64,000 bases of DNA from Gulosibacter macacae (GCF_003865375.1 NZ_RQVS01000007.1:62001-126000); one strand, 5' to 3'; positions 9,313-18,795 are shown, counted from the first letter of the stretch. The notes: generated by a model not told the origin, from the letters alone. Translations and numbers: made by a program.

Positions 9313-10183
9313 GTTCGGTTCCGTTCTGCGGTTGCGTCGCGGTGTTGGCAAAGGACTCGTGACGCTCGCCACGGTCGAACAGGATGGCGTAGACGCGCTT
9401 GAGGATCGGGTGCGGAAGGGCCCGAAAGGCTTGGCGGCCGACGAAGTTGAAGATGGCTCGCGGGCGGGAGATGAGTCCGTAGCGCACGAGGTTCTCTTGC
9501 ATCTTGCGTTCGGCCTGCGCCATTTCGCGGCCGGTGCGGCGGTCAAACATGCTCTCGCCGGCATTGAAGAGGACGAGCGGATCTTCGAGGTTGCGAAGTG
9601 CGTAGCCGCGGGCGACGAGTCGGGCGAAGAGGTCGTAGTCCTCCATGAGGTGCATATCGCGCACAGCGCCGACTTCTGCGACGGCTTCGGCATCGAAGAT
9701 GACGGTGGGGCTATTCATGGGGCTGTTCGACTTCGTGTACTTCACCACGGCCTCGGGCTCGGCAGGTAGACGCCGCATCCGCACCAGCTGCGTCGGGTCG
9801 CCGTTCGCGAACTCGATCATCGCGCCACCAACGGCCGCGTACTTGCCCGATTCGATGAGCGGCCAGAGCTTTTCGAAGCGCTCCGGCATCGAGACGTCGT
9901 CGGCATCTTGCCGGGCAACCCAGCGGTGACGTGCAATCTTCATGCCCTCGCGCATGGCTTGGGCGACGCCACCGTTGACGGGGTTTCGCAGCACGCGCAA
10001 GGTCGGCTCGTCGGCTTCAGCGGCCTCGAGCGCGGCGTTCAATTCTTCGGGCACTGGGCCGTCAGCAACAACGATGATGTCGTCGACCGGCTTCGTCTGT
10101 TCGAGAACGCTGCGGAGGCTTCGTTCGAAGTCGCTCGCCGGCACCCGGTGGTACACCGGCAAGATCACTGTGATCGGCAGCAT
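9305..10183 (-). CDS. GT2 glycosyltransferase (paralogue of 6154-6993)
   Basis: A 292-residue GT2 transferase. The start MLPITVILPVYHRVP at 10183 matches the family; a frame from 10240 only adds unrelated residues. It has RWVARQDADD (DxD-like), NSPTVIFDAEA, MEDYDLFARL and a basic end (HPILKRVYAILFDRG). The C-terminal tail is about 15 residues longer than in its paralogue and overlaps the next gene. It heads a four-gene minus-strand operon with the DPM1-like GT2, DUF2304 and galE. Substrate unknown. Confidence 0.86.
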   Translation of the reverse strand: MLPITVILPVYHRVPASDFERSLRSVLEQTKPVDDIIVVADGPVPEELNAALEAAEADEPTLRVLRNPVNGGVAQAMREGMKIARHRWVARQDADDVSMPERFEKLWPLIESGKYAAVGGAMIEFANGDPTQLVRMRRLPAEPEAVVKYTKSNSPMNSPTVIFDAEAVAEVGAVRDMHLMEDYDLFARLVARGYALRNLEDPLVLFNAGESMFDRRTGREMAQAERKMQENLVRYGLISRPRAIFNFVGRQAFRALPHPILKRVYAILFDRGERHESFANTATQPQNGTERD

Positions 10184-10242
10184 GCGACTGAGTCTATCGG
10201 TGCAACTCCAGGCTGAGGGCCAAGCGCGGGCGCGGTGCAAGA

Positions 10243-11742
10243 ATGGAGTTCATGTCCGCGCCGCTCCCCTCCCCAGTGTCGAGGACTGGGCCGCGCGCGT
10301 GGTGGGGTGCTTGGATGCGCGGAGAGCTCGCATTCACTCGCACCATGGCGCTCGTTGCGGCAACGCTCGTCGTAGCGTTTGCCGGCGATATGTTGCGCTA
10401 CACGATTGGCTGGCCCGGATATGGCGCAGTGGTGCTTGTGCTAACCGTGCTCCTGGGCGTCGCGTTCGTGCGCCGACGCTCCCCTATGCGTCCGCGCCAC
10501 CTGCCTTTCGCACTCGTTGCCTTTGTGCTGTGGTGTGGGCTCTCGGTGATCTGGTCGCAGTATCGCGGCGAAACACTCGTGGCCTGGGGTCTGCAACTTC
10601 TCACCGCCTTCGCGGGGCTCACAATGGCGGTTTCGCTAACGCGGTTCCAGTTTCTGCGCGCTCTGGGTGTGGGGATGCGCCTGCTCGTCTACGGATCGCT
10701 GGTGTTTGAGGCCTGGGTCGCGGTGTTCTCACCGGGCGGATTGATTCCGCCCAGTTACTTGCGAGATGGCACTCTTTCGCAGTTCTTGGGGCCAGATGCG
10801 CCGACGACTCCTGCTCAGGTGCCTGCCAACTTCTATTGGAGCTATGGCCACCTTCTTGATGGTGGCGATTTGCAGGGCCTGCCTGGAAACCGAAACCTGC
10901 TGGCGATGATTGCACTCATTGCGGTCGTCATCACCGTCGCCGAACTTTGGGATCGTCAGATCGGTGTTACTCGAGCGGTCATTGCCATCGCTGCCGGTGT
11001 CTTCGTCTTGCTTCGAACGCAGTCAGCAACTGTGGTTGTTGCCCTGGCGTTTATCGTGCTTGGCGCCGCACTCGTGCTGGCCGGACGGCACCTCCGCCGC
11101 AGGGGTAGATGGGTCATGTACGCCACGGTAGGTGGGATTCTTGTTGCCGGGGCAACGCTAGTCGTGATCTTCAATAATGAGATCTTTGCGCTGATGAATC
11201 GGTCATCCGATATGTCCGGTCGCGGCGATATCTGGCGTGCAGTGATCAATCTTGGTGACGACAGTCCTTTGGTCGGACTCGGCTGGATCAGCTACTGGGC
11301 ACCCTGGTTGCCTCAGTTCAAGCACCTCGCTGTTGTCGAGGGAACGTCGTATCACCAGGCGCATAATTCATTCCTCGACGTCTGGATGCAAACGGGCTTC
11401 ATCGGGCTGGTGTTCTGCAGCGTGCTCGTTTTCACGGCGCTCATTCGGACCTGGTGGATCGCAATTGACCGCCCTGACACTCCGCTAATTGAGTCAGTTC
11501 GCGAGCACGGGCACCCGCACCTGGCAGGCATGACAGCGGTGCCATTCCTCATCATGGTCGCGTTGGTGGTTCAAGCCATGACTGAATCACGTTTGCTGAT
11601 TGAAGGCGGCTGGTTATTCCTCTGCTACGCGTCAATCTACGCAAAGCTACGAGTGCAGGACCCCTCGCTCCTGCCCCGCAAGACGCTCACGGCCCGAACC
11701 GGTCCAATCAACGTCATCGTGGACCCCGTCCGCGACATCTAG
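10243..11742 (+). CDS. O-antigen ligase/polymerase-like membrane protein
   Basis: A 499-residue polytopic protein with about ten or more hydrophobic segments and a long loop around residues 155-205. Near residue 370 the sequence SYHQAHNSFLDVWMQTGFIG matches the Wzy_C/WaaL hallmark HNSFLxxxxxxG, which faces the outside in this family. Such proteins join or polymerise lipid-linked glycans. In a monoderm the acceptor would be a wall polymer; that is inference. Two ATGs (10243 and 10252) are possible and neither has a convincing ribosome site. It is divergent from the GT2 operon and its stop lies one base from the stop of the DUF2142 gene. Confidence 0.8.
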   Translation: MEFMSAPLPSPVSRTGPRAWWGAWMRGELAFTRTMALVAATLVVAFAGDMLRYTIGWPGYGAVVLVLTVLLGVAFVRRRSPMRPRHLPFALVAFVLWCGLSVIWSQYRGETLVAWGLQLLTAFAGLTMAVSLTRFQFLRALGVGMRLLVYGSLVFEAWVAVFSPGGLIPPSYLRDGTLSQFLGPDAPTTPAQVPANFYWSYGHLLDGGDLQGLPGNRNLLAMIALIAVVITVAELWDRQIGVTRAVIAIAAGVFVLLRTQSATVVVALAFIVLGAALVLAGRHLRRRGRWVMYATVGGILVAGATLVVIFNNEIFALMNRSSDMSGRGDIWRAVINLGDDSPLVGLGWISYWAPWLPQFKHLAVVEGTSYHQAHNSFLDVWMQTGFIGLVFCSVLVFTALIRTWWIAIDRPDTPLIESVREHGHPHLAGMTAVPFLIMVALVVQAMTESRLLIEGGWLFLCYASIYAKLRVQDPSLLPRKTLTARTGPINVIVDPVRDI

Positions 11743-11743
11743 C

Positions 11744-13333
11744 TCAGCCGACGAACGACTTCGATTCCTCGGGCGAGTTCTCAAGGGCTGGGCGTCGAAC
11801 GATTCGCCACGCGAAGTATGCAGTGACCGCACCCAGAACGATCGCAACCAGCAACCATCCCGGAGTGCCAATGACCGGTGCCTGCGAATAGATGCGACCG
11901 TCATCGGCAAAGGAAAGCAACCGCGACAGCGGGTTTCCAAAGCCAATGTATTGCCTGTGCAAATTGGCGACAAGCGACACAATATGCGCGCAGCCGAGCG
12001 TGACGGCAATCGTGATTCCGAGCCGCGCAGCCAGAGGCTCGGTGATGCGATCGAAATTACGAGCGAAGGCAATGGCCGCAACAAACATGAGCACGACCCA
12101 GAGGGGAGAGCCATAGCGCCCCTGCCAGATGAATCCATATTCCATCACAGAAGAAGCCTGCACGAGGGCCGGCATGATCCACAGTGCCGCGAGCGCGGCG
12201 ATTGTGCCCCAGCGGTGGTGACTCCGCACACGCGAGAGAAGTGCCGCAGCGACGAGTACTGCCGAAATGACCAGGAACATCGACACTGCCCACCGTGATT
12301 CGACATCCATCCAGCCAAATAGGGCAAACATCGATCCAAAGAACTCCGGGAACCTCCAGAGCATGAAGAGGAAACCGTTCGGGAACGAGAAGACTCCAGC
12401 ACCCCACATCGGGCTCGCGCCTGTCAGCGAGTCGAGGGAGAGCATCAGCCATAGGTTGCCTGCGATTCCAGCAAGAACTGCGATCACGGCGATCACGACC
12501 GGCGGCTTGCCGATGAAGCGTAGCCAACGGCGCCAACCGGCAAAGATGAAGCCGATCAGCACGATGACCCCAAGCCAAATCCACGCGAGATGTCGCATCT
12601 GCACACCAAGGGTGCCCGCCACGAGCATGATGCTCGAAAGTAGCCACAAGAGCCGCCCTCGAGCCTGGGTTTCGAGCGCAACAAGGTATGCGGCCGTAAA
12701 CGCCGCCAGCGTAGCAATCTCAGCACCCTGCGGGTTGACTCCACCCATATAAAAGAGCGTCGACGGCGTCACTACTGCCATACCGACAAGTACGGGCAGG
12801 CGACGATTCGGCAGGAATGAGAGCGCCCATATCGCAAACGCAAGGAACAGTGAGGAGAATAGGGCGCTGACCAAACGCATGACAGTGACGCTTGCGAGGT
12901 CGTTGGCGATGAGTGACGGCCAACCGACCACTGCGTAGTAGACCGGGTTGTATCCCCATGCACCAGTCGATGCATCGAATACGGAACCCGCTGGTTCGTC
13001 GATGTTAAGTTCACACGTCGAAACTGGCTCGGTACCAATGAATGCGTTGCAGCGGAGGTCGTGTAGCTCTGCGTAGACCTCTGCAACCTTAAACTCCCGG
13101 TCAGCGTGATTAGTCGCGTCGGTGCTGATCGTGCCAAACGGGTCCCCATGAACTACCGCTACTGCCTTGATGACGTGTGCAGGTTCGTCGGGAACGGTTG
13201 CGATGGGATTCGAAATCGCCCATGTGCCCGAGAGCGCGAAGAGGAGGAGGAAGCTCCAAAGCAGAAGCGACACCCGGTTACCGGTGAGAAGTCGATCAAC
13301 TAGACGGAATCGGGGTGAGGACACGTTCTGCAC
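11744..13333 (-). CDS. DUF2142 polytopic membrane protein
   Basis: A 529-residue integral membrane protein starting with GTG. After the first hydrophobic segment comes ATVPDEPAHVIKAVAVVHGD, characteristic of DUF2142 and resembling the first extracytoplasmic loop of GT-C enzymes. About a dozen hydrophobic segments follow. Family members occur in polysaccharide clusters and are suspected to be GT-C-like transferases using lipid-linked sugars; this is not proven. It lies 41 bases downstream of the 184-residue gene in the same direction, so may be the last gene of the 16574-11744 operon. Confidence 0.78.
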   Translation of the reverse strand: MQNVSSPRFRLVDRLLTGNRVSLLLWSFLLLFALSGTWAISNPIATVPDEPAHVIKAVAVVHGDPFGTISTDATNHADREFKVAEVYAELHDLRCNAFIGTEPVSTCELNIDEPAGSVFDASTGAWGYNPVYYAVVGWPSLIANDLASVTVMRLVSALFSSLFLAFAIWALSFLPNRRLPVLVGMAVVTPSTLFYMGGVNPQGAEIATLAAFTAAYLVALETQARGRLLWLLSSIMLVAGTLGVQMRHLAWIWLGVIVLIGFIFAGWRRWLRFIGKPPVVIAVIAVLAGIAGNLWLMLSLDSLTGASPMWGAGVFSFPNGFLFMLWRFPEFFGSMFALFGWMDVESRWAVSMFLVISAVLVAAALLSRVRSHHRWGTIAALAALWIMPALVQASSVMEYGFIWQGRYGSPLWVVLMFVAAIAFARNFDRITEPLAARLGITIAVTLGCAHIVSLVANLHRQYIGFGNPLSRLLSFADDGRIYSQAPVIGTPGWLLVAIVLGAVTAYFAWRIVRRPALENSPEESKSFVG

Positions 13334-13374
13334 GCCGCCAGTCTATGGCAGGTGGTTCGCTACGAGATCCGTCG

Positions 13375-13929
13375 CTAGTCAAGCACCGCTCTCAGTGGCT
13401 CACTCCGCACTTCACCGTCGACATTCGAGTAGACGAGCACGAGGTCCCAGGTGCCGCCGGCAAGGGCAGGATTACTGAGGTTGAGGCGACAGGTGGTTGT
13501 GTTTCCACTCACCATGCCTCCTGCGCCCACTTTGTGCTCAACTTCACCACCCGTGACGCGAAGTGAGCAGGTTCCACCATCTTCGGCAACTCCAAGCACG
13601 AGGCCAGATGCGAAAAGAGTCGACGTTGCTGCGTCCCACTCCCAGTTCTGCAACTGCACTTCAAGCAAGTCTGTTGCGTCAGCCGTTTCGACCTCAGGTG
13701 CATATGCGACTACAGGTGCACCGGCAGGCGGCACCACCGAAAGCACCTGTGCTCCGGGAAGTTGGATTTGCCCGAAGGCGAGGCCGAGCGCAGCAAGCGC
13801 GAGTGCGATGGCAAGTGCGATCGCAACGATGATGACGAGCACGCCGCTCAGCGATGCGGACTTTGCCTCCTGCCGGCCAGGCGCTGTGGCTTCGGGTGTG
13901 CGATTGCGCTCGATTGTTTTCGGTGCCAT
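13375..13929 (-). CDS. Membrane-anchored protein with Cys-pair beta domain
   Basis: A 184-residue protein with one hydrophobic segment (about residues 28-52) after a short basic N-terminus, then an outside domain. Its end (GTCSLRVT ... NTTTCRLN ... GTWDLVLVYSN) resembles the end of the lipoprotein at 16041-16574 (GSCIYRAV ... QTTVCPTR ... GVWDVTVEYAN): the same cysteine pair, the same GxWDxxxxY motif and then a serine-glutamate pair. I know no named family. It is 12 bases downstream of the 700-residue exoprotein gene and likely co-transcribed with it. A surface role is inferred. Confidence 0.75.
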   Translation of the reverse strand: MAPKTIERNRTPEATAPGRQEAKSASLSGVLVIIVAIALAIALALAALGLAFGQIQLPGAQVLSVVPPAGAPVVAYAPEVETADATDLLEVQLQNWEWDAATSTLFASGLVLGVAEDGGTCSLRVTGGEVEHKVGAGGMVSGNTTTCRLNLSNPALAGGTWDLVLVYSNVDGEVRSEPLRAVLD

Positions 13930-13941
13930 TACGTCAGCTCA

Positions 13942-16044
13942 CTACCGGGTCTGGATGGTGAAACAACCAAACCTTGTGTCCTTGCCTGCGCCCTGATTGA
14001 GGGCGTCGATACAAACGGCATGCCAGCCTGGCTTGAGTCCCAATTGAACGGCATAACCGGTGTTGTTCGAGAGCGCCGGGTAATAGCGCTTGACGTCGCT
14101 TCGCGGTCCGTTCGCAACGTAGTTATAGATATTTCCGTCGACTGTGAAGCGCAACGTCACGGGGCTAGTCGGGCGATCAGCATCTGCAGCCCAACCGGTG
14201 ACGAGGAGTCCGCCCGAGACCAAGGAAATCTTGTCAATCGAGCCCATCGGATTTGATCCGAGGACGGTTACCGTCTGACACCCCAGAAAGAGATCTTGCG
14301 TGCCCCCAACATCAACCGCCCATGCGCAGACCCGTTGCGAGCCTTGAGCCGCAGCAATTGAGGTTGAGAAGCCGGAATATCCGGCCTGTGAATTGATCAC
14401 CCGGGCTACATCCGTGCGAGCAATTCCGGTGCGAATGATGGTCGAATTGCCACCCACTTCAATTCGCACCTGATTACTCGACGGGCTATCAACGTCGAAC
14501 GCCCAGCCGTCGACCTTGACCGCGCCTGCGACACCGACTACTGATTCCAGGTTCCCCTTCGGTGGGGTGTTCGTGAGAGTCGTGACCGTGACGGACTTAC
14601 ATCCGAGCGGCTTGCGGCTTCCGCCACCCGTGTTATTAAGGGTGACGCACACTGCATGCGTACCAACAGGCAGAGAAAGGGTGCCCTCGAATCCGGTATT
14701 CGAACCAGCTTCTGGATAACTGGCTGTAACGTCGGGACGCGACTTGTTCGCCCGCAAGAACTGACCCTTACCGTTGGCGGTCACCCAGACATACACCGGG
14801 GTTGAAAGGTTGTCGGGCTCGAAGGCCCATCCCGAGACGTTGACACCACCGGGAATCGCGCTGGCGACATCGAAACTGCCAATTGGGTCAGCGGGAGACA
14901 CTCCAGTAACCGAAACGGTCTTGCAGCCCTTGCTTGTGTGCTGCCCGGCACCAATGTTGCTGTAGGTGACGCAGACTTCATGGTTGCCCGAGGTCGCCGG
15001 TAGCCGCTCCGAGTATCCAAGATTGCCGCTGAACCCGGGCAATGCGGCCGCGACATCGGGACGCGGCTTGTTCGCGTAGATGTGCTGACCCTTTCCGTCG
15101 ATTGTCACCCACACATAGAGCGATTGCTTCACATTGTCGGGATCGACGGCCCAACCAGATAGCTCAATCTCGTTGACACCACCGGCAACGACATCAAGAC
15201 CGCCATAGGGATTCGATTTCGTCGACACGGTTCCACCGCTGGTTGTCGAACCGAACCAGTCGGTGTACATGCGCCAGAAATTGCGATTGCCGTAGGCCGA
15301 GCAACCATCACCTGTGCCGTAGAGGTTGTTCAACGCAGCGCGGTTCGGTACGTACGGCGTGTAGATGTAGAGCGAAGCAGTGGCCTGGTTCTCGATATAC
15401 ACGTTCTGGCCGCCGCAAGAGGCATTGGGGTTGTACTGGATGTAGTTCGTACGCCCAGCTCGGTACCCATAGTCGTTCGGGTTCTGCGCGTACCTCTTGA
15501 GCTGCGCGGATGCGTTATACACCTGGTTGAAGAACCCGCCATAGTCAGGGTGGCACCAGCCTGGACGCGAGGGATCATCCGGGCAGTAGTAGCCCATTGC
15601 CCGCTCATAGCGCCAGTCGCCGGGGCCGTTCATGCTGACAAGCGACGTCTCTTTCTCGAGCAGGACGAGGAGCGCCTTAGGCGAGATGCCACATGCGACA
15701 GCAACATTGACGATGATCTGAGCTGCCGTTTCGCCCGCACGGCCGGTGTACGCGTTACAGCGCGAGGTCGCCGGTTGCGAAATCGTCGTTTGACGAAAGT
15801 CCTTCAGACAGTTGCTCGTGCAGTAGCGGCCCTTGTCATTGAGGAACGCCTGAACCTCTGCAGCCGACATCGACATGCTGTCATAAAACAGCGCGTCGGC
15901 GATGATCATGCCTGGATTGAACTGCGAGGCGTCCGCTGCGCTTGCTTCCGGCGCACGGTCATCGGCGGATTGCGCCACCACGAGGAAGGTTGCGAGGAGG
16001 GCGGCGATCCCCAGCCATGCGAGAACGCGCTTAACGCGGGTCAT
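13942..16044 (-). CDS. Secreted exoprotein: possible lysozyme-like head plus four ~100-residue repeats
   Basis: 700 residues. Signal peptide at 1-37 (hydrophobic core, then ASA|AD). The head (about 40-265) has six or more cysteines and blocks seen in actinobacterial proteins often called hemagglutinin-like: ALLVLLEKETSLV near 124-136, GYYCPD, GFFNQVYNASAQ and RNFWRMYTDWFGS. The Glu at 132 sits where a lytic transglycosylase Glu would; this is inference. Four repeats follow at about 279-380, 387-489, 497-594 and 599-700, each with SGWAxDxD-like, RPDV-like and a cysteine pair (VCV ... GCK). The first two repeats are the closest pair. The start overlaps the lipoprotein stop by four bases. No cell-wall sorting signal is seen at the C-terminus. 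Confidence 0.85.
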   Translation of the reverse strand: MTRVKRVLAWLGIAALLATFLVVAQSADDRAPEASAADASQFNPGMIIADALFYDSMSMSAAEVQAFLNDKGRYCTSNCLKDFRQTTISQPATSRCNAYTGRAGETAAQIIVNVAVACGISPKALLVLLEKETSLVSMNGPGDWRYERAMGYYCPDDPSRPGWCHPDYGGFFNQVYNASAQLKRYAQNPNDYGYRAGRTNYIQYNPNASCGGQNVYIENQATASLYIYTPYVPNRAALNNLYGTGDGCSAYGNRNFWRMYTDWFGSTTSGGTVSTKSNPYGGLDVVAGGVNEIELSGWAVDPDNVKQSLYVWVTIDGKGQHIYANKPRPDVAAALPGFSGNLGYSERLPATSGNHEVCVTYSNIGAGQHTSKGCKTVSVTGVSPADPIGSFDVASAIPGGVNVSGWAFEPDNLSTPVYVWVTANGKGQFLRANKSRPDVTASYPEAGSNTGFEGTLSLPVGTHAVCVTLNNTGGGSRKPLGCKSVTVTTLTNTPPKGNLESVVGVAGAVKVDGWAFDVDSPSSNQVRIEVGGNSTIIRTGIARTDVARVINSQAGYSGFSTSIAAAQGSQRVCAWAVDVGGTQDLFLGCQTVTVLGSNPMGSIDKISLVSGGLLVTGWAADADRPTSPVTLRFTVDGNIYNYVANGPRSDVKRYYPALSNNTGYAVQLGLKPGWHAVCIDALNQGAGKDTRFGCFTIQTR

Positions 16045-16574
16045 GCATGTACCTCGATGGTCGTCACTTCAGAACGTCCAAAGACCTCTTCGTTTGCGTA
16101 CTCGACGGTCACATCCCAGACGCCTGATGTGAGACCGGTGATCACGCGGGTCGGACAGACGGTGGTCTGCGCGTCTGGCAATGCTTCAGCTTCGACGCTG
16201 ACCTCGGTGCCGTCGGCGGCAACTGCGCGATAGATGCAGCTACCCTCGCCGATGTAATCGCTTACGAACGAACGAACTTCGATTCCACCTTCGCCCTCGA
16301 GGTATTCGACCCCGATGATCACCAGGTGCACCTCGCGGCGAGTTTCCACTGGTGCGGTCGGGTCAGCGGTTGGCGCGACAGACTCGGCTTCAGTCTCCGT
16401 CGGCACCGCGTCGGCCGTAGGCGTTTCGGTTTGGATTACCTCGGTGATGGTCGGTTCAGGATCATCACCTACGGGGGTGCAGCCGACAAGCGCACCAGCA
16501 ACCAAGAAAGTTGCTGCGCTTGCCACCAACGTCGAACGAAGGACGCTAGCCCGATTAAGCAATTTCACAGACAT
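16041..16574 (-). CDS. Lipoprotein with Cys-pair beta domain
   Basis: 177 residues from the ATG at 16574 (MSVKLLNR), which has GAGGAG upstream; a start 10 codons earlier lacks this. The signal peptide ends in lipobox LVGC, so the protein is lipid-anchored outside. A Thr/Glu/Pro-rich stalk (about 35-80) leads to a C-terminal beta-like domain with two cysteines related to that of the 184-residue protein two genes downstream. First gene of an operon with the 700-residue exoprotein (ATGA overlap). No known family recognised. Confidence 0.82.
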   Translation of the reverse strand: MSVKLLNRASVLRSTLVASAATFLVAGALVGCTPVGDDPEPTITEVIQTETPTADAVPTETEAESVAPTADPTAPVETRREVHLVIIGVEYLEGEGGIEVRSFVSDYIGEGSCIYRAVAADGTEVSVEAEALPDAQTTVCPTRVITGLTSGVWDVTVEYANEEVFGRSEVTTIEVHA

Positions 16575-16657
16575 GATTTTCCTGCTCCTCGGCGTGTCGG
16601 CCACAGATTCACTTCAGAAACACTAATCACATTCGCAACAAGAGTCACGCGAGCGCA

Positions 16658-16685
16658 AGAATACTGGACTCCGTCAATGTTTGAC
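16658..16685 (-). promoter_or_regulatory. Possible promoter/operator of the lipoprotein operon
   Basis: On the minus strand a TATTCT -10-like box (16658-16663) lies about 85 bases before the lipoprotein start. Upstream of it is a perfect short palindrome, GTCAATGTTTGAC at 16673-16685 (arms GTCAA/TTGAC). No clear -35 box is seen. The rest of the 184-base gap holds the terminator-like hairpin at 16713-16743. Confidence 0.3.
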
Positions 16686-16712
16686 AGGCAAGTTGCAGAA
16701 TCGGGAAAGTGA

Positions 16713-16743
16713 CAAGGGCTCGACACGAGAGGTCGAGCCCTTG
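16713..16743. terminator. Hairpin terminator after the WbsX-type gene
   Basis: A perfect 12-base inverted repeat (CAAGGGCTCGAC / GTCGAGCCCTTG, 7-base loop) begins 15 bases beyond the stop of the 678-residue gene on its coding strand, followed by TCACTTT. It separates that gene from the lipoprotein operon. Confidence 0.6.
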
Positions 16744-16758
16744 ACGTGAACGGCGCTG

Positions 16759-18795
16759 CTAGATCAGTGCCGAACGAAGCGCCTTGAGGTACGTACTCCC
16801 CCAACGCTGGGTCGGTTCGAGGACTGCCCCCTCCGCCCACTCATTCCACGCATTCACGATTACGACGCGATGTTCCTCGTCACGGTTTGCAACCGCCTCA
16901 ACGCAGGCACGCATCCAACGACGGAACGTGTAGGGATTGGCGCCGTACCAAACGTCCGGTTCCCACTGCCGTCGAGCCGTATTGTCGAATCCGGTCATCG
17001 CACCTGGGAAGTCAGTTTCGGGGAGGTCCGTTGCGAGGCGTGCGACACCACCGTCACACATCCCGGCATAGCTGAAGATGTTGCCGTTGAACCGGGCCGA
17101 CACACCTAGGCCAGCGTGGCCAAGCGGCACATACGGGTGGTTGTGCGGAGGGAATGCGAGCGCGCCCTGAATGCCGGCTTCGAGGTATGACTGATTGAGC
17201 CCATCGAAGTTTGCGCCCACGTCAACGGACATGAGGTGGAGTTCTCCGACCCCCTCTTCACGAGCGCGTCGACGCCACGTCTCGATGACCTCGGAATAGT
17301 TCGGAATCTGTGCAATGCGGTAAATCGCGACGACAGCCGCACCGTCCACCCGGAAGTAGCGTGGATCTTTGAGCAAGGGCATCACATCGTCGATGAACTG
17401 GTCAGCCGGCACCTTCTCGTACTCTTGCGCAATGAGCACGTTCTTGGTGTCGCCGTCCCAACGGCGCGTCCAGTTCTCGTTCGCCCACATGATGCAGAAC
17501 GGCTGATCGAGATCCGATTCGACGAGCCGCTCAATTGGCATCTCCATGAGCTTCTTGCCCGAGAACCAGTAGTAGTAATACATGAATGCGTTGATGCCGT
17601 GAGCTCGCGCCATCTCGGTCTGACGTTCACGAATCTCATCGAGGCGCAGGTCATAGAACCCAAGCTCACCCGGCAAAAACGGTTGGTTCTGTCCGCGGTA
17701 GACGGGCTTGGCCTTGGTGAGATTCGTCCACTCAGTGAAGCCCTTGCCCCACCACTGATCGTTCTCGTCAAACGGGTGAAATTGCGGAAGGTAGAACGTC
17801 ACGCAGCGCGCACGCCAGGCGGGCGCTTCGAGTCGACGCCCCAACTCTTCGGCACCGTAGCGGTAACCGACTTCGAGATCTTGTCGCTCGACAATCGAGT
17901 AGCCAGCCTCCTTCGAGAGCATGCCGATCATTCGCTCAACCGCGTGCGCGGTTGTGCCGTCGACTTGCCCTGCTTCTTCCTCGAAATCTTGGCGATCAAG
18001 CATGAGCGAGCGCAACCCCTGAAGCACGAACCCGCGCACCCAGTAAATCGAACCGGAAGGAAACTCGAGGTCCCGGCGGTCATAGCCAAGTTGCAAGCGT
18101 CGCAGCAGCTCAGCGACGATGGCCTCGTCTCCGCCCCACTGATCGGCTCGAGCGATCGAGCCCTGTGAAGTAACGACACCGAGCTGAGGGTTGTCGTGGA
18201 GGGTTGAAATGATGTCGATCACGTTCTCGCTCGAGCCAAGCAAGTCGCGATAGAAGCCCTCCTTCCACTCCGCGCCACTACCGGCAAGCGTTCCGTGGCT
18301 TTCACGCCATTCGCTCTTCTTCGTGTGGATCTTCAACACGATGTCGTAAGGGTCAAGGAATCCAGCGTTGACGACCTGGACGAGCGGCCAGATGTCACGT
18401 CCGTGATTCTCGACCGGAAGCACGCGGAGATTCACGGCCCCCGAGTCCCGAAGCGGGGCTTCGTCGAGTTCTTCTCCAGAAGCATTCGTAACGACGAGAT
18501 CAAACGGCACGGGGATGTTTCGGAGCTGCTCGCAAATCTCAGCGACAAGATCGACGTAGTAGACGTGCAAATGGACACCAACTGGCGCGGGTGCCTCAAA
18601 CGGCTGGTGATCTACGCGCCACTTGGACGGGAACCCGACAAAATGCGCACCGTAGTTTCGTGAGAGGAAGCCATTGAATGAAGCCGCGAGGTCAGTATGT
18701 CCGCTCTCGATTGTTCGACCGGCGATCGCATCACCAATCTTCTTACGACCGCTGGTGATCCGACGCTGAATTCCAGCCTTCGTGATCCGACGCAT
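16759..18795 (-). CDS. Rhamnan-synthesis-F-like / WbsX (GH99-like) glycosyltransferase
   Basis: 678 residues, two parts. About 60-300 resembles rhamnan synthesis F proteins (VHLHVYYVDL, PVENHGRDIWPL, VLKIHTKKSEWR). About 335-678 is the GH99-like WbsX domain: FYLPQFHPFDENDQWWGKGF, TEWTN, MYYYYWFSGK, WANENWTRRWDG, and near the end VNAWNEWAEG. This domain is common in O-antigen and wall-polysaccharide clusters and is regarded as a glycosyltransferase-associated module. No membrane segment. AAGG lies about 8 bases before the ATG. It follows the second rhamnan-F gene by 35 bases in the same direction. Donor and acceptor unknown. Confidence 0.85.
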   Translation of the reverse strand: MRRITKAGIQRRITSGRKKIGDAIAGRTIESGHTDLAASFNGFLSRNYGAHFVGFPSKWRVDHQPFEAPAPVGVHLHVYYVDLVAEICEQLRNIPVPFDLVVTNASGEELDEAPLRDSGAVNLRVLPVENHGRDIWPLVQVVNAGFLDPYDIVLKIHTKKSEWRESHGTLAGSGAEWKEGFYRDLLGSSENVIDIISTLHDNPQLGVVTSQGSIARADQWGGDEAIVAELLRRLQLGYDRRDLEFPSGSIYWVRGFVLQGLRSLMLDRQDFEEEAGQVDGTTAHAVERMIGMLSKEAGYSIVERQDLEVGYRYGAEELGRRLEAPAWRARCVTFYLPQFHPFDENDQWWGKGFTEWTNLTKAKPVYRGQNQPFLPGELGFYDLRLDEIRERQTEMARAHGINAFMYYYYWFSGKKLMEMPIERLVESDLDQPFCIMWANENWTRRWDGDTKNVLIAQEYEKVPADQFIDDVMPLLKDPRYFRVDGAAVVAIYRIAQIPNYSEVIETWRRRAREEGVGELHLMSVDVGANFDGLNQSYLEAGIQGALAFPPHNHPYVPLGHAGLGVSARFNGNIFSYAGMCDGGVARLATDLPETDFPGAMTGFDNTARRQWEPDVWYGANPYTFRRWMRACVEAVANRDEEHRVVIVNAWNEWAEGAVLEPTQRWGSTYLKALRSALI

